A stretch of DNA of 64,000 nucleotides from Thermoleophilaceae bacterium (GCA_040901445.1 JBBDYQ010000020.1:46956-110955); one strand, 5' to 3'. Numbered from the stretch's first letter, positions 7,276 to 15,907 are shown. Numbers and translations: made by a program. Notes: generated by a model not told the origin, from the sequence alone.

Positions 7276-8624
7276 GCCAGGGCCTCCATCACCCGGGCGC
7301 GCGTTTCCTCGGGCGCGATCACCTCGTCCACGAAGCCGCCGTGCGCCGCCGCGTCGACGCCCAGGTGCTCACCCTCGTAGGCCGCCGCCAGCGCGCCGGC
7401 GTCCGCGCCCGCCGCGATCGCCCGGCGCTCGAGCAGCCCCACGGCGGGCTTGGCCCCCATCACTCCGATCCGCGCCTGAGGCCAGGCGAGGCTGAGGTCC
7501 GCTCCGAGGTCGCGCGAGTTCATCACGATGTACGCCCCACCGTATGCCTGGCGCAGCGTGACGGTTACACGCGGCACGCGGGCGCGGGCGAAAGCCCGGA
7601 GGAACGCGGCGCCGTGGCGGATGACGCCGTCGCGCTCCTGGCGCACGCCGGGGAGGAAGCCGGGGGTGTCGACGAGGACGAGCAGGGGGATGCCGAACCG
7701 GTCGCAGAACGTCACGAACCAGGCGCCCTTCTCCGCCGCCGCGCAGTCGATCGTACCCCCCAGCCGCCGCGGCTGGTTGGCGATCACTCCCACGGGAGAG
7801 CCGTCGATGCGGGCCAGTGCCGTCACCAGGTTCGGCGCCCAGCGCGGCGCCAGCTCGAGCAGGCGCCCGGCGTCGGTGAGGCGGCGGGCCACGTCGCGCA
7901 CGTCGTACACGCGGCGCGACTGCGCCGGCACCGGCTCGGACGGGTCACCGGGCTCCGGCTCGGCGGCCGGAGCCAGCGGGAGCGAGCCCCCGGCGCGCGC
8001 GGGCAGGTGGGCGAGCAGGTCGCGCACCAGCCGCCCCGCCTCCGCGGCGCCCGGCGCCTCGGCGTGGGCCACGCCGTTGGCTCCCTGGACGGCCGCCCCG
8101 CCCAGCTCGCCGGCGCTAACCCGCTCGCGCGTGACCTCCTCCACGATCCGCGGCCCGGTGAGGAACATGCGCGCCTCGGGGCCGCACATCACGGTGAGGT
8201 CGCCGAGGGCGGGTGAGTACGCGGCTCCGCCCGCGCACGGGCCGGAGACCACCGCCACCTGCGGCACCGTGGCGTTGGCCTGCTCGCGGAAGATGGACCC
8301 GTAGGCGGCGAGCGCCGCCACGCCCTGCTGGAGTCGCGCGCCACCGGAATGCGGAAAGCCCACCACGGGCGCGCCCGCGCGCTCGGCCGCCGCGAACGTG
8401 CGGGCGATGGTTTCGCCTCCCGCCGCCCCCAGCGAGCCGCCCACGTGGCCGCCGTCCTGGGCCCAGCAGAACACGGGCCGGCCCGCCGAGCGGCCACGGC
8501 CGGCCACCACGCCGTCGCCCACGGCCGTCCGCCAGGGACGAAAGGTGCCGGGGTCGCACAGCAGCTCGATGCGCGCGCGGGCAGGGTCCAGGCCGGTGGC
8601 CGCGAGCTCGAGGACGGCGGTCAC
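7272..8624 (-). CDS. Acyl-CoA carboxylase carboxyltransferase (AccD/PccB-like beta subunit)
   Basis: A 450-residue carboxyltransferase with both crotonase-like halves: the N half shows HSGGARLQQG and GPCAGGAAYSPALGD, the C half VDTPGFLPG and AYGGAYIVMNSR. It transfers carboxyl from biotin to an acyl-CoA, most simply acetyl-CoA to malonyl-CoA for the FabD step of this operon. It is shorter than the usual 510-530 residues of PccB-type subunits. GTG 8624 overlaps the fabF stop by 4 bp; upstream sequence in the same frame is a shadow. The biotin carboxylase partner is not in the window. Confidence 0.88.
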   Translation of the reverse strand: MTAVLELAATGLDPARARIELLCDPGTFRPWRTAVGDGVVAGRGRSAGRPVFCWAQDGGHVGGSLGAAGGETIARTFAAAERAGAPVVGFPHSGGARLQQGVAALAAYGSIFREQANATVPQVAVVSGPCAGGAAYSPALGDLTVMCGPEARMFLTGPRIVEEVTRERVSAGELGGAAVQGANGVAHAEAPGAAEAGRLVRDLLAHLPARAGGSLPLAPAAEPEPGDPSEPVPAQSRRVYDVRDVARRLTDAGRLLELAPRWAPNLVTALARIDGSPVGVIANQPRRLGGTIDCAAAEKGAWFVTFCDRFGIPLLVLVDTPGFLPGVRQERDGVIRHGAAFLRAFARARVPRVTVTLRQAYGGAYIVMNSRDLGADLSLAWPQARIGVMGAKPAVGLLERRAIAAGADAGALAAAYEGEHLGVDAAAHGGFVDEVIAPEETRARVMEALA

Positions 8625-9802
8625 GCGCGCGCCACCGCGAGGCAGGCGTTCTGGCCGCCGAAGCCAAACGAGCTCGAGATGGCGAGCTCGATGCCGGGCG
8701 CCTCGCGCGGGCCGTCCGGAACGTAGTCGAGGTCGCAGTCGGGGTCGGGGTGCTCGTAGTTCAGCGTCGGCGGCAGCACGCTGCGCTCGAGTGCGATCAG
8801 CGCGGCCAGTGCCTCCACCGCCCCGGCCGCGCCCAGCAGGTGGCCGATCTGCGACTTGGTGCTCGACACCGGCGGCGAGCCACCGTTCCAAACGGCGTGG
8901 ATGGCGGCCGTCTCGACGCGGTCGTTGTAGGGGGTGGAGGTGCCGTGGGCGTTCACGTAGCCGGCGTCGGCGGGCTGCGCGCCGGCGTCCTGTAGAGCGG
9001 CGCGCATGGCGCTCGCCGCGCCGCGGCCCTCGGGGTCGGGCTGGGTGATGTGGTGGGCGTCGCTGGACGCCCCGTAGCCGGCTATGCGCCCGTGCACCGC
9101 CGCCCCTCGGGCGCGCCCGTGCTCCGCCGCCTCCAGCACCAGCACGCCGGCTCCCTCGCCCATCACGAAGCCGTCGCGCTCGGAGTCGAAGGGGCGCGAC
9201 ACGCCCTCGCGTGAGAGAGCGCCCATCGACCGGAACGCCGCCAGGCAGAGGCCGGTGATCCCCGCCTCGGTGCCGCCCGCCACCACGGCGTCGGCCTCCC
9301 CGCGCTCGATCATGCGGGTGGCCTCGCCGATCGCGTGGGCGCCCGTCGCGCAGGCCGAGGACACCGACAGGCCGGGCCCGCGCGCGCCCAGCTTCATCGC
9401 CACCATGCCCGCGGCCGCGTTGGGCATCATCATCGGCACGAACTGGGGGGACACGGCGCGGTCGCCGCCGTCGATCCAGGCGCGGCACTCGCGCTCCATC
9501 GTGCCGAGCCCGCCCACGCCGGTCCCCACCAGCACGCCGAGGCGCTCCGGCTCGATCCCGCCGGGCAGCCCGGCCTCCTCCGCGGCCTGCGCGGCGGCCG
9601 CGAGCGCGAGCTGGGTGAAGCGGTCGCTGCGCCGGGCCTCCTTGGCGGTCATGTAGCGCTCCGGGTCGAAGGCGGTGCAGGCCGCCACGCCGTCGGCCAC
9701 GCCGGAGCGGCGGCCCAGGAGCCCCTCGGCGAACGCCGCGGCGCCCTCCCCGATCGAGGAGATCACGCCGCGGCCGGTGACCACCACCTCGCGCCGGCTC
9801 AC
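8621..9802 (-). CDS. fabF: 3-oxoacyl-ACP synthase II
   Basis: A 393-residue ketoacyl synthase that elongates acyl-ACP with malonyl-ACP. The Cys-His-His triad is complete: C151 in VSSACATG, H286 in VNAHGTST and H321 in KSQIGHLLGAAG. GTG 9802 overlaps the acpP stop by 4 bp. Being adjacent to acpP and carrying the standard FabF N-terminus (VVVTGRGVISSIG) it is FabF rather than a polyketide ketosynthase. Confidence 0.94.
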   Translation of the reverse strand: MSRREVVVTGRGVISSIGEGAAAFAEGLLGRRSGVADGVAACTAFDPERYMTAKEARRSDRFTQLALAAAAQAAEEAGLPGGIEPERLGVLVGTGVGGLGTMERECRAWIDGGDRAVSPQFVPMMMPNAAAGMVAMKLGARGPGLSVSSACATGAHAIGEATRMIERGEADAVVAGGTEAGITGLCLAAFRSMGALSREGVSRPFDSERDGFVMGEGAGVLVLEAAEHGRARGAAVHGRIAGYGASSDAHHITQPDPEGRGAASAMRAALQDAGAQPADAGYVNAHGTSTPYNDRVETAAIHAVWNGGSPPVSSTKSQIGHLLGAAGAVEALAALIALERSVLPPTLNYEHPDPDCDLDYVPDGPREAPGIELAISSSFGFGGQNACLAVARA

Positions 9803-10086
9803 GTACGCTCCGGCTCGAGGCCTGCGCCTCGCGCCTCCGCCACGCCCTCCTGCGCCAGCTCCAGCGTCAGGCGCACGGCGTCGCCGACGGACTCGACGCC
9901 GTCGAGGCGCTCGTCGGGCACGTGGATGCCGTAGCTGTCCTCCAGCGCCCGGACCAGCTCCACCAGGTCGAGCGAGTCCACGTCCAGCTCCTCGAACGTG
10001 GTCGATAGCTGCGCCTCGCCCCCGTTCGGGACCTTGATCTCCACCAGCGTCTGCCGGATGCGCTCCAGCACGTCCTGCTCGGTCAT
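9799..10086 (-). CDS. acpP: Acyl carrier protein
   Basis: A 95-residue acidic carrier protein. Ser38 in the DVDSLDLVEL motif takes the 4'-phosphopantetheine arm. ATG 10086 is preferred over the in-frame ATG at 10107 because a GGAGG lies between them, about 7 nt before 10086. The last ~20 residues (GVAEARGAGLEPERT) extend beyond the usual ACP length of 75-80. Fourth gene of the fab operon. Confidence 0.94.
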   Translation of the reverse strand: MTEQDVLERIRQTLVEIKVPNGGEAQLSTTFEELDVDSLDLVELVRALEDSYGIHVPDERLDGVESVGDAVRLTLELAQEGVAEARGAGLEPERT

Positions 10087-10111
10087 GTGTCCTCCTTCGT
10101 TTGTCATGGGC

Positions 10112-10795
10112 TCACGTGGCCAGCCCGCCGTCCACGGCGAGCACGGCCCCGTTCACGTATGCGGCACCGTCGGAGCAGAGGAAGGCCACGGCGTCGGCGA
10201 CCTCCTCCGGGGTGCCCACCCGTCCGGCCGGCACCGCCCCCACCAGCCGCTCCGCCACGCCGTCCGCGGTCATGTCGGTGTCGATCACGCCCGGCGTCAC
10301 GGCGTTGCAGGTCACGCCCTTGCGGGCCATCTCGCGCGCCACGGTCCTGGTGAGTGCCAGCATGCCGGCCTTGGCCGCCGCGTAGTTCGCCTGGCCCGGG
10401 TTCGCGCGCACGGCGACCGCGGAGGAGACGTTCACGATGCGGCCGTAGCGCGCCGACAGCATCTGCCCGAGCGCCTGCTGCGTGCAGTGGAAGGCGCCGC
10501 TGAGGTTCGTGGCCACCACGCTCTCGAACTGCTCGCTGGTCATGCGCACGGCCAGCCCGTCGCGGCGCTGCCCCGCGTTGTTCACGAGGCAGAGCACGGG
10601 GCCAAGCTCCACCTCGACCTGCTTGAAGGCGCGCGCCACCGCCTCGGCGTCGGCGACGTCGGCACAGACGTCGCCACCGCTTCGGCCGAGGGTCGCCACG
10701 CGCCATCCCTCCGCGCGCAGGCGGCCGGCCACGGCGGCGCCGATCCCGCGGGTCCCGCCCGTCACGAGGGCGCAGCCGCCGTCACGCGCAGACAA
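10112..10795 (-). CDS. fabG: 3-oxoacyl-ACP reductase
   Basis: A 227-residue short-chain dehydrogenase that reduces 3-oxoacyl-ACP with NADPH. Seen: TGGTRGIG nucleotide motif (12-19), NNAG (72-75), and the catalytic S125, Y138 and K142. The start is an unusual TTG at 10795, supported by AAGGAG 7 nt upstream and by the lack of any other in-frame start before the glycine motif. It overlaps the end of fabH by 14 bp. The operon position identifies it as FabG among SDRs. Confidence 0.92.
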   Translation of the reverse strand: MSARDGGCALVTGGTRGIGAAVAGRLRAEGWRVATLGRSGGDVCADVADAEAVARAFKQVEVELGPVLCLVNNAGQRRDGLAVRMTSEQFESVVATNLSGAFHCTQQALGQMLSARYGRIVNVSSAVAVRANPGQANYAAAKAGMLALTRTVAREMARKGVTCNAVTPGVIDTDMTADGVAERLVGAVPAGRVGTPEEVADAVAFLCSDGAAYVNGAVLAVDGGLAT

Positions 10796-11813
10796 GCCGT
10801 CGCTCCTTCCACGACACCACGCCCGCGGCCCATACGAAGCCGGCGCCGAAGGCCGCCAGCACCACGGTGGCGCCGGGCCGCAGCAGGCCGTCGCGCTCGG
10901 CCTGCTCGAGCGCCAGCGGGATCGAGGCGGCCGAGGTGTTGGCCACCCGGTCGACGTTCAGGGCCACGCGCTCCGCCGGCAGGCCCAGCGCGGCGGCGGT
11001 GGCTTCCACGATCCGCGCGTTGGCCTGATGGGCCACGAGCAGGTCCACGTCGTGTGTCGTCAGCCCGGCCTGTGCGAGGGCCGCGGCCGTGGCCTCGGTC
11101 ATGCGGTCCACCGCGTGGCGATACACCTCCCGCCCCTGCATCCTGATCAGCCCGCGCTCGTCGGAGCCGAGCAGGGCGCCCCTGCCCGGGTCGCAGCCCA
11201 GCACGAACGGCGGGCAGCCCAGGTCCAGCTCGCCACCGCCCACCACGACGGCGCCGGCGCCGTCGGCCAGCAGCACAGCCGTGGAGCGATCCTCGTGGTC
11301 GGTGATCCGCGACAGCGCCTCGGCGCCCACGACCAGCACGGTGCGGGCGCGGCCGGTCTCCACGGCCGCGGCCGCTTCGTCCAGCGCGTAGAGAAAGCCG
11401 GCGCAGGCGGCGTTCACGTCGTAGGCCGCGCCGCGCATGCCGATCTCGGCCGCCACCTCCGGGGCGAGGCCGGGGGTCAGGCGGTCGGGCGTGATGGTGG
11501 CGGCGATCAGCCGGTCGACGTCCTCGGGGCGGCGGCCGGCGTCGGCGAGCGCTGCGCGGCAGGCATCGGCCGCCAGGCCGGTGAGCGAGCCCTGGTCTGC
11601 CAGCTTGCGGCGCTCGCGGATGCCGGTGCGCTTGACGATCCACTCGTCGCTGGTGTCCAGGCGCTCCTGGAGGTCGGCGTTGGTCACCGTGTTCTCCGGC
11701 AGCGCGGCGCCCACGCCGAAGATGCCGGCGGCGAGGCGGGCCGGGCGGCCGTTGCGGCTGTTTGCGCGCCGCGCCCGGGCGTCATCGAGCGGGATCACCA
11801 GCTCGCCGGTCAC
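10782..11813 (-). CDS. fabH: 3-oxoacyl-ACP synthase III
   Basis: A 343-residue initiating ketoacyl synthase that condenses acyl-CoA with malonyl-ACP. The Cys-His-Asn triad is present: C137 in NAACAGFLYAL, H262 in VAHQANARI, N292 in ANTSAASIPL. GTG 11813 overlaps the fabD stop by 4 bp. A ~25-residue arginine-rich N-terminal segment precedes the usual FabH start (AAGIFGVGAALPE), so a later start is possible, but none with a better ribosome site is evident. Confidence 0.93.
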   Translation of the reverse strand: MTGELVIPLDDARARRANSRNGRPARLAAGIFGVGAALPENTVTNADLQERLDTSDEWIVKRTGIRERRKLADQGSLTGLAADACRAALADAGRRPEDVDRLIAATITPDRLTPGLAPEVAAEIGMRGAAYDVNAACAGFLYALDEAAAAVETGRARTVLVVGAEALSRITDHEDRSTAVLLADGAGAVVVGGGELDLGCPPFVLGCDPGRGALLGSDERGLIRMQGREVYRHAVDRMTEATAAALAQAGLTTHDVDLLVAHQANARIVEATAAALGLPAERVALNVDRVANTSAASIPLALEQAERDGLLRPGATVVLAAFGAGFVWAAGVVSWKERRLVCA

Positions 11814-12619
11814 GCGGCCACCGCGAGCGTGCGCTTGACCAGCCCGTTGAGGACCTTGTCCGGCCCCAGCGTCACGAAGCGCTCCACCCCGCGGGCGCGC
11901 AGCGCGAGCAGCGTCTCGCGCCAGCGGACCGTTCGCAGCAGGTTGGCGGCGAGCTCGGCACGCACGTTCCCGAACGGCGAGGCGGTGCCGTTGGAGTAGA
12001 CCGGGAAGCGCGGCGGGCGAATCGTTATCTGGGCGAGCGCGCAGGCCAGCTCCTCCGCCGCGGGCACCATCAGCTCGGAGTGGAAGGCCCCGCTCACGTC
12101 GAGCTTCCGCGCCCGCAGCCGCCGCTCGCGGACCTCTGCCTCGGCGGCCTCGATCGCGTCCGCGGCACCGGAGAGCACGAGCTGCCCGGGTGCGTTGTCG
12201 TTGGCGATCGTCAGGCGATGCCGGCGCGTGAGCTCGTCGGCGTCCCCATTCCCGGCTCCGAGCAGCGCCAGCATCCCGCCGGGCGCGGCCTCACCGGCGC
12301 GGGCCATGGCATCGCCGCGCAGGGCCACGAGCCGCAAAGCGTCCTCGAAGTCGAGCGCCCCTGCGGCCGTGAGCGCGGTGTACTCGCCGAGCGAGTGGCC
12401 GGCCCCGGCCGCAGGCTCGTGGAGTCCCGGCTCGGCCTCGAGCGCCGCCAGCCCGCACAGGAACAGGGCGGGCTGCTGGAAGCGCGTGCCCTCATCGAGG
12501 CGGGCGAAGGGGTCGTAGCCCAGCAGCTCGATCCCGCGCGGGATGACCTCGCCGTCGCGCCACGGCTCGTCCATGCCGGCGGCGTGGCTGCCCTGGCCCG
12601 GGAACAGGAGCGCGGTCAT
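11810..12619 (-). CDS. fabD: Malonyl-CoA:ACP transacylase, first gene of the fab operon
   Basis: A 269-residue acyltransferase that loads malonyl onto ACP. Catalytic Ser76 in GHSLGEY and His180 in GAFHSELM are present, after the N-terminal LLFPGQGSHAAGM. It opens a seven-gene minus-strand operon; the upstream 70 bp contain a candidate operator. It is a little shorter than the usual ~310 residues, mainly in the small subdomain. Confidence 0.93.
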   Translation of the reverse strand: MTALLFPGQGSHAAGMDEPWRDGEVIPRGIELLGYDPFARLDEGTRFQQPALFLCGLAALEAEPGLHEPAAGAGHSLGEYTALTAAGALDFEDALRLVALRGDAMARAGEAAPGGMLALLGAGNGDADELTRRHRLTIANDNAPGQLVLSGAADAIEAAEAEVRERRLRARKLDVSGAFHSELMVPAAEELACALAQITIRPPRFPVYSNGTASPFGNVRAELAANLLRTVRWRETLLALRARGVERFVTLGPDKVLNGLVKRTLAVAA

Positions 12620-12686
12620 CAGGGGTCCGGACCCCGCCGCGTGACGGGGGTTACCGATGTTCGACGCGCCGGGCCGGAATGTCGAT

Positions 12687-12703
12687 TGACCGGGATTCGG
12701 TCA
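12687..12703. promoter_or_regulatory. Inverted repeat upstream of fabD, candidate operator
   Basis: TGACCG-GGATT-CGGTCA is a perfect 6-bp inverted repeat with 5-bp spacer, centred ~75 bp upstream of the fabD start codon. Size and position fit a TetR-type dimer site, and a TetR gene ends the same operon. No -10 or -35 could be placed with confidence, so this is a suggestion only. Confidence 0.4.
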
Positions 12704-12780
12704 GGCCACGATCCACCCCCGCATCATCGAACGTCCCGGACTACCCCCTATAGATGGTTGATTCCACCCGCTCTTGCGGG

Positions 12781-13120
12781 TAGGCCACGAGCGAGCGGCA
12801 CGGGCAAGTCCCCCGATCACGGCCCCAGCCGTGGAATCAACCACCTGGCGGCGGCCCCGCCGCGACCGTGCGGAGTTGACCACCGTATGGGTCGCAAAGT
12901 CCGCACGGCTCGGCCCGAACGCCGGAGGGCCCGGTCACCCGTCCCTAGAGACGAGTCATCCCGCGTCGGGTTAACCGGCGAGTGTGGCGAGGCGCCGCGG
13001 AGCGACCGAGGTGGTGGTGAGCCAGATTGCCGCGCGAGTCCACTCCCGCCTCTCTCACTGCAAACCTGGCGGCGCTGAGCCAAACCACCGCCCGGCGAAA
13101 GCACACGACCAACCGCGGAA
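12781..13120. repeat. Dispersed structured repeat R1, copy 1 (with a ~119-bp insert)
   Basis: Positions 12781-12918 match 38051-38188 at all but six of 138 positions, and 13037-13120 match 38188-38271 more loosely; copy 1 carries an extra ~119 bp (12919-13036). The conserved part folds on either strand into a closing helix (CGAGC 12788-12792 with GCTCG 12908-12912) and three hairpins: 12818-12833 (6-bp stem), 12848-12863 (6-bp stem) and 12866-12908 (9-bp stem plus an inner 4-bp helix). The sequence GCACGG at 12798-12803 could compete for the third hairpin. Both copies sit just 3' of a diguanylate cyclase gene. Nature unknown: structured RNA, or a small non-autonomous mobile element. Confidence 0.75.
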
Positions 13121-13183
13121 TCACTCATCTACACGGGCCAGTGCGGGACGTTCATGTTTGGCGCCGCCGAGGGGCTCGGGTCG

Positions 13184-14635
13184 CTAGGCACCGATCAGTG
13201 AGCGGTTCCGGCCGGTTCGCTTCGCCTGGTAGAGCGCCTCGTCGGCGCGGCCGAGCAGCGCCGACGCCGTGTCGCCGGCCTCCCGGCGCGCGACGCCCGC
13301 CGAGCAGGACTCCCCGCGAGGCGTCGCGGCTCGCAGGCGGTCCACGACTCTGCGCGCGACCTGGACGTCGTCTCCGTGCAGGAGCACGACGAACTCCTCG
13401 CCGCCGTACCGCGCCAGCGTGTCGGCCGGGCGCAGTTGCGCACGCCACGCGGCGGCCGCCTCCTTGAGCAGGCGGTCTCCGGCCTGGTGTCCGTGATCGT
13501 CGTTGTAGGACTTGAAGAAGTCGAGATCGAGGATCGCCACGCAAACCGGCTCGGCGTCGCGGGTCACCCGCTCCAGGTGCTCGTCCCATGCCCGGCGATT
13601 GGGCAGGCCGGTCAACACGTCGGTCAGGGCCACCTCGGTCAGCCGTCCGAGCAGGTCGGCGCGCTCGATCACGAACGCCGCCTCGGACGCGAGCAGGCGG
13701 ACGAGACCGGTCGTCCGGCGCACATCGGCCGGCGGCTGCCGCCAGCCGGCGACGAGGACTCCCACGACGTCCTCGCCGCGATGAACGGGCTCGAACAGGA
13801 CGGCCGCCGGTCTCTCCGCCGCCTCGAATGCCCAGGTGTCGTTGTCCGGATGCTCGTCGGGATCGGAGACGAAGCGCGCGGCGCCCGAGCAATAGGCCGC
13901 CATCGCCCAGGACGAGCCACCCTTCGGCGTGATGGTCAGCGACGAATGGCTCAGCCCGGCTCCGGCGGTCCAGGCGAGTGAGCCGTCGCCCTGCCCCTCG
14001 AGCAGCACGGCGAAGTTCGCCCCGCTGACGTCGCAGGCGGCGGCGCAGAGGCGCTCGCGGGCATCGGTGGTCCCGGAGAGCGAGCGCGACAGATCGGCCA
14101 TCGTCTCCAGGTCGCGTTCGCGAGCCGCCAGGGCTTCGGCGTGGCCGCGCACGCCGGCGACCAGGTTCTGCACCGCGATCCCGACGATCGCCGACGCGGC
14201 CGCGAACACGACGGCTATCCGCCAGATGCTGAGCGGGTACTCCGGCCCGCCGGTGAGCACGGCGGGGGCCACGAGGAAAGTGCAGACCCCGCCGATCAGC
14301 ACCAGAAGCTGGCCGCGGCTACCGTGCAGAGCCAGCCAGAAGACCGGCACCAGCGCGAGCGCTCCGACGCCCGCCACGGCGCCGCCGCTCGCATCCCGCA
14401 GCAGCGCGACCGAGATGAGGAACAGCAGCGAGGGGGCGATCCACGTCGCTCGGGGCAGATTGCGCCAGGGCGCGAAGACGGCCACGCAGGCGGTGGCGAG
14501 CATCAGCACCGCCGCAACCGTGTAGCCGGTCCAGTCGACGCCGTTCCCGATCGGCACGAGTGCGAATCCGAGCAGGGTCGCCGCGCCAAACGGCGCGATC
14601 TCGCGGGCGAGCCGGCGATCGAGCGTCATCACCAT
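13184..14635 (-). CDS. Membrane-bound GAF-GGDEF diguanylate cyclase
   Basis: A 483-residue enzyme making c-di-GMP from two GTP. About six hydrophobic helices fill residues ~15-165, a GAF-like sensor domain ~185-320, and a GGDEF domain the C-terminal 165 residues. The active-site motif is GGEEF at 411-415, and an RxxD inhibitory site (RPAD, from residue 402) lies the canonical five residues upstream, so both catalysis and product inhibition look intact. ATG 14635 or 14629 both serve as start. Downstream lies repeat R1, as for the second cyclase at 38.3 kb. Confidence 0.93.
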   Translation of the reverse strand: MVMTLDRRLAREIAPFGAATLLGFALVPIGNGVDWTGYTVAAVLMLATACVAVFAPWRNLPRATWIAPSLLFLISVALLRDASGGAVAGVGALALVPVFWLALHGSRGQLLVLIGGVCTFLVAPAVLTGGPEYPLSIWRIAVVFAAASAIVGIAVQNLVAGVRGHAEALAARERDLETMADLSRSLSGTTDARERLCAAACDVSGANFAVLLEGQGDGSLAWTAGAGLSHSSLTITPKGGSSWAMAAYCSGAARFVSDPDEHPDNDTWAFEAAERPAAVLFEPVHRGEDVVGVLVAGWRQPPADVRRTTGLVRLLASEAAFVIERADLLGRLTEVALTDVLTGLPNRRAWDEHLERVTRDAEPVCVAILDLDFFKSYNDDHGHQAGDRLLKEAAAAWRAQLRPADTLARYGGEEFVVLLHGDDVQVARRVVDRLRAATPRGESCSAGVARREAGDTASALLGRADEALYQAKRTGRNRSLIGA

Positions 14636-14707
14636 CTAGTCGACGGATCGGCGAGAAAGGTTGAGTCCCGTCCTCTGCCGCCGCCGGAGGACGCCGCCCC
14701 GGCGGGT

Positions 14708-15907
14708 TCAGCCGGGGAGCGGCGCGCCGAGCGCGCTCGCGAGGGCGCCCACGGCACCAGCGACGATCACTGTCGAGACGACGCCGTGGCGCAGGACGAA
14801 GAGCGCGACGACAGCAGCGGCGAGGACTGCGAACTGCCAGGTCTCGGTGAGCGCAAGCGCGAGCGGGATGGCGGCGCCGGCGATCGCGCCGATCGCGGCG
14901 GGGCCGGCGCCGTCGAGGAAGCAGCGCACGCTCTGGTTTGCGCGCAGGCGGTCGAAACGCTCGGCGCCGACGAGGATGAACGAGAACGATGGCGCGAACG
15001 CGACGGCGGCGGCCAACAGCCCGCCCCCGACGCCGGCGGCGGCGTAGCCGACGACGGCGACGGTCTGCACGACCGGGCCGGGCGTGACCTGGCCGAGGGC
15101 GACGGCGTTGAGGAACTGCCCTCCGGTCATCCAGTCGTAGGTGTGGACGGCGTCGTGCTGCATCAGCGGGATGATCACGAAGCCGCCGCCGTAGGACAGC
15201 GCGCCGACCTTGAACGCCAGCCACGCCAGCGCCAGCAGTCCACCGCTGGCCGCGCCCGCGGTCGCGAGCAGCGGCCAGGCGTGGATCGCCGCGACGCCGG
15301 CGCCCGCGGACCGGATGCGCCGCAGCGCGATCTCGAGGGCGCCGCAGCCGAGCAGGACCAGCACCAGCCACGCGCCGACGGTGGCGGCGGAGACGGCGCC
15401 GGCGAGCGTGTAGAGGAGCCAGCGGGGACGGGCGGCCGCGCGGCGCCGGCTCGCGGGGGCCAGGCTGGCGGCCGCCTGCAGCGCGACGGCGGCCACTGCG
15501 GCGCCCGATCCGGCGCCGGCGCCGAGCGCCCACCCGGGCGGGGAGTCGGCGAGGAACAGCGCCGCGAGCGCGAGGATCAGCACCAGGCCGGGGAGGATGA
15601 AGCCGGCCCCGCCGACGAGCGCTCCGGCGATCCCGCGCAGCCGCCAGGCGCAGTAGATCGCCAGCTGCGTCGACGCCGGTCCTGGCAGCAGGTTGGTCGC
15701 GGCGATCGCGTCCTCGAACTCGCGGTCATCGAGCCACCCGCGTCGCTCCACGCACAGCTCGCGCAACAGCGCGATGTGCGCCGGTGGGCCGCCGAAACCG
15801 ATGCACCCGATGCGCCCCCACTCGCGCAGGACGACCGCTAGTCCCGGCCGCGGCGCCGGCGCGCTGGCCTGCGAGCGAGCGCGCCGCGCCTCGTCGGCTC
15901 CGGACAC
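14708..15907 (-). CDS. chrA: Chromate transporter ChrA (two fused CHR domains)
   Basis: A 399-residue polytopic membrane protein of the CHR family, exporting chromate. The N half has FGGPPAHIALLRE and NLLPGPASTQLAIY, the C half the repeated FGG/YGGGFVIIPLM and LGQVTPGPVVQTVAVVGY motifs, the typical duplication of long-chain ChrA. GTG 15907 is 6 bp from the end of the VOC gene, so it is third in an operon behind the ArsR-ArsC fusion and the VOC protein. Confidence 0.92.
   Translation of the reverse strand: MSGADEARRARSQASAPAPRPGLAVVLREWGRIGCIGFGGPPAHIALLRELCVERRGWLDDREFEDAIAATNLLPGPASTQLAIYCAWRLRGIAGALVGGAGFILPGLVLILALAALFLADSPPGWALGAGAGSGAAVAAVALQAAASLAPASRRRAAARPRWLLYTLAGAVSAATVGAWLVLVLLGCGALEIALRRIRSAGAGVAAIHAWPLLATAGAASGGLLALAWLAFKVGALSYGGGFVIIPLMQHDAVHTYDWMTGGQFLNAVALGQVTPGPVVQTVAVVGYAAAGVGGGLLAAAVAFAPSFSFILVGAERFDRLRANQSVRCFLDGAGPAAIGAIAGAAIPLALALTETWQFAVLAAAVVALFVLRHGVVSTVIVAGAVGALASALGAPLPG

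Larger units (their letters stand above)
12620..13183. other. Non-coding interval between fabD and the first diguanylate cyclase gene
   Basis: No credible gene lies in these ~560 bp; the short open frames are arginine/serine-rich and lack starts with ribosome sites. The interval holds the fabD upstream region with its inverted repeat, then copy 1 of a dispersed structured repeat (12781-13120), preceded by a 13-base arm at 12755-12767 that is exactly complementary to 12831-12843. Confidence 0.7.

Noticed and set aside
12781..12918. c-di-GMP (GEMM-I) riboswitch in repeat R1, because GGGCAA and GGGTCGCAAAG appear beside GGDEF genes
   Set aside because: The two motifs are ~85 nt apart rather than forming the short P2 helix, the tetraloop/receptor parts are missing, and neither strand places it 5' of a suitable gene.
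12817..13128. Short open frames inside repeat R1
   Set aside because: The frames differ in length between copies and the substitutions follow stem pairing rather than codon positions, so a peptide product is unlikely.
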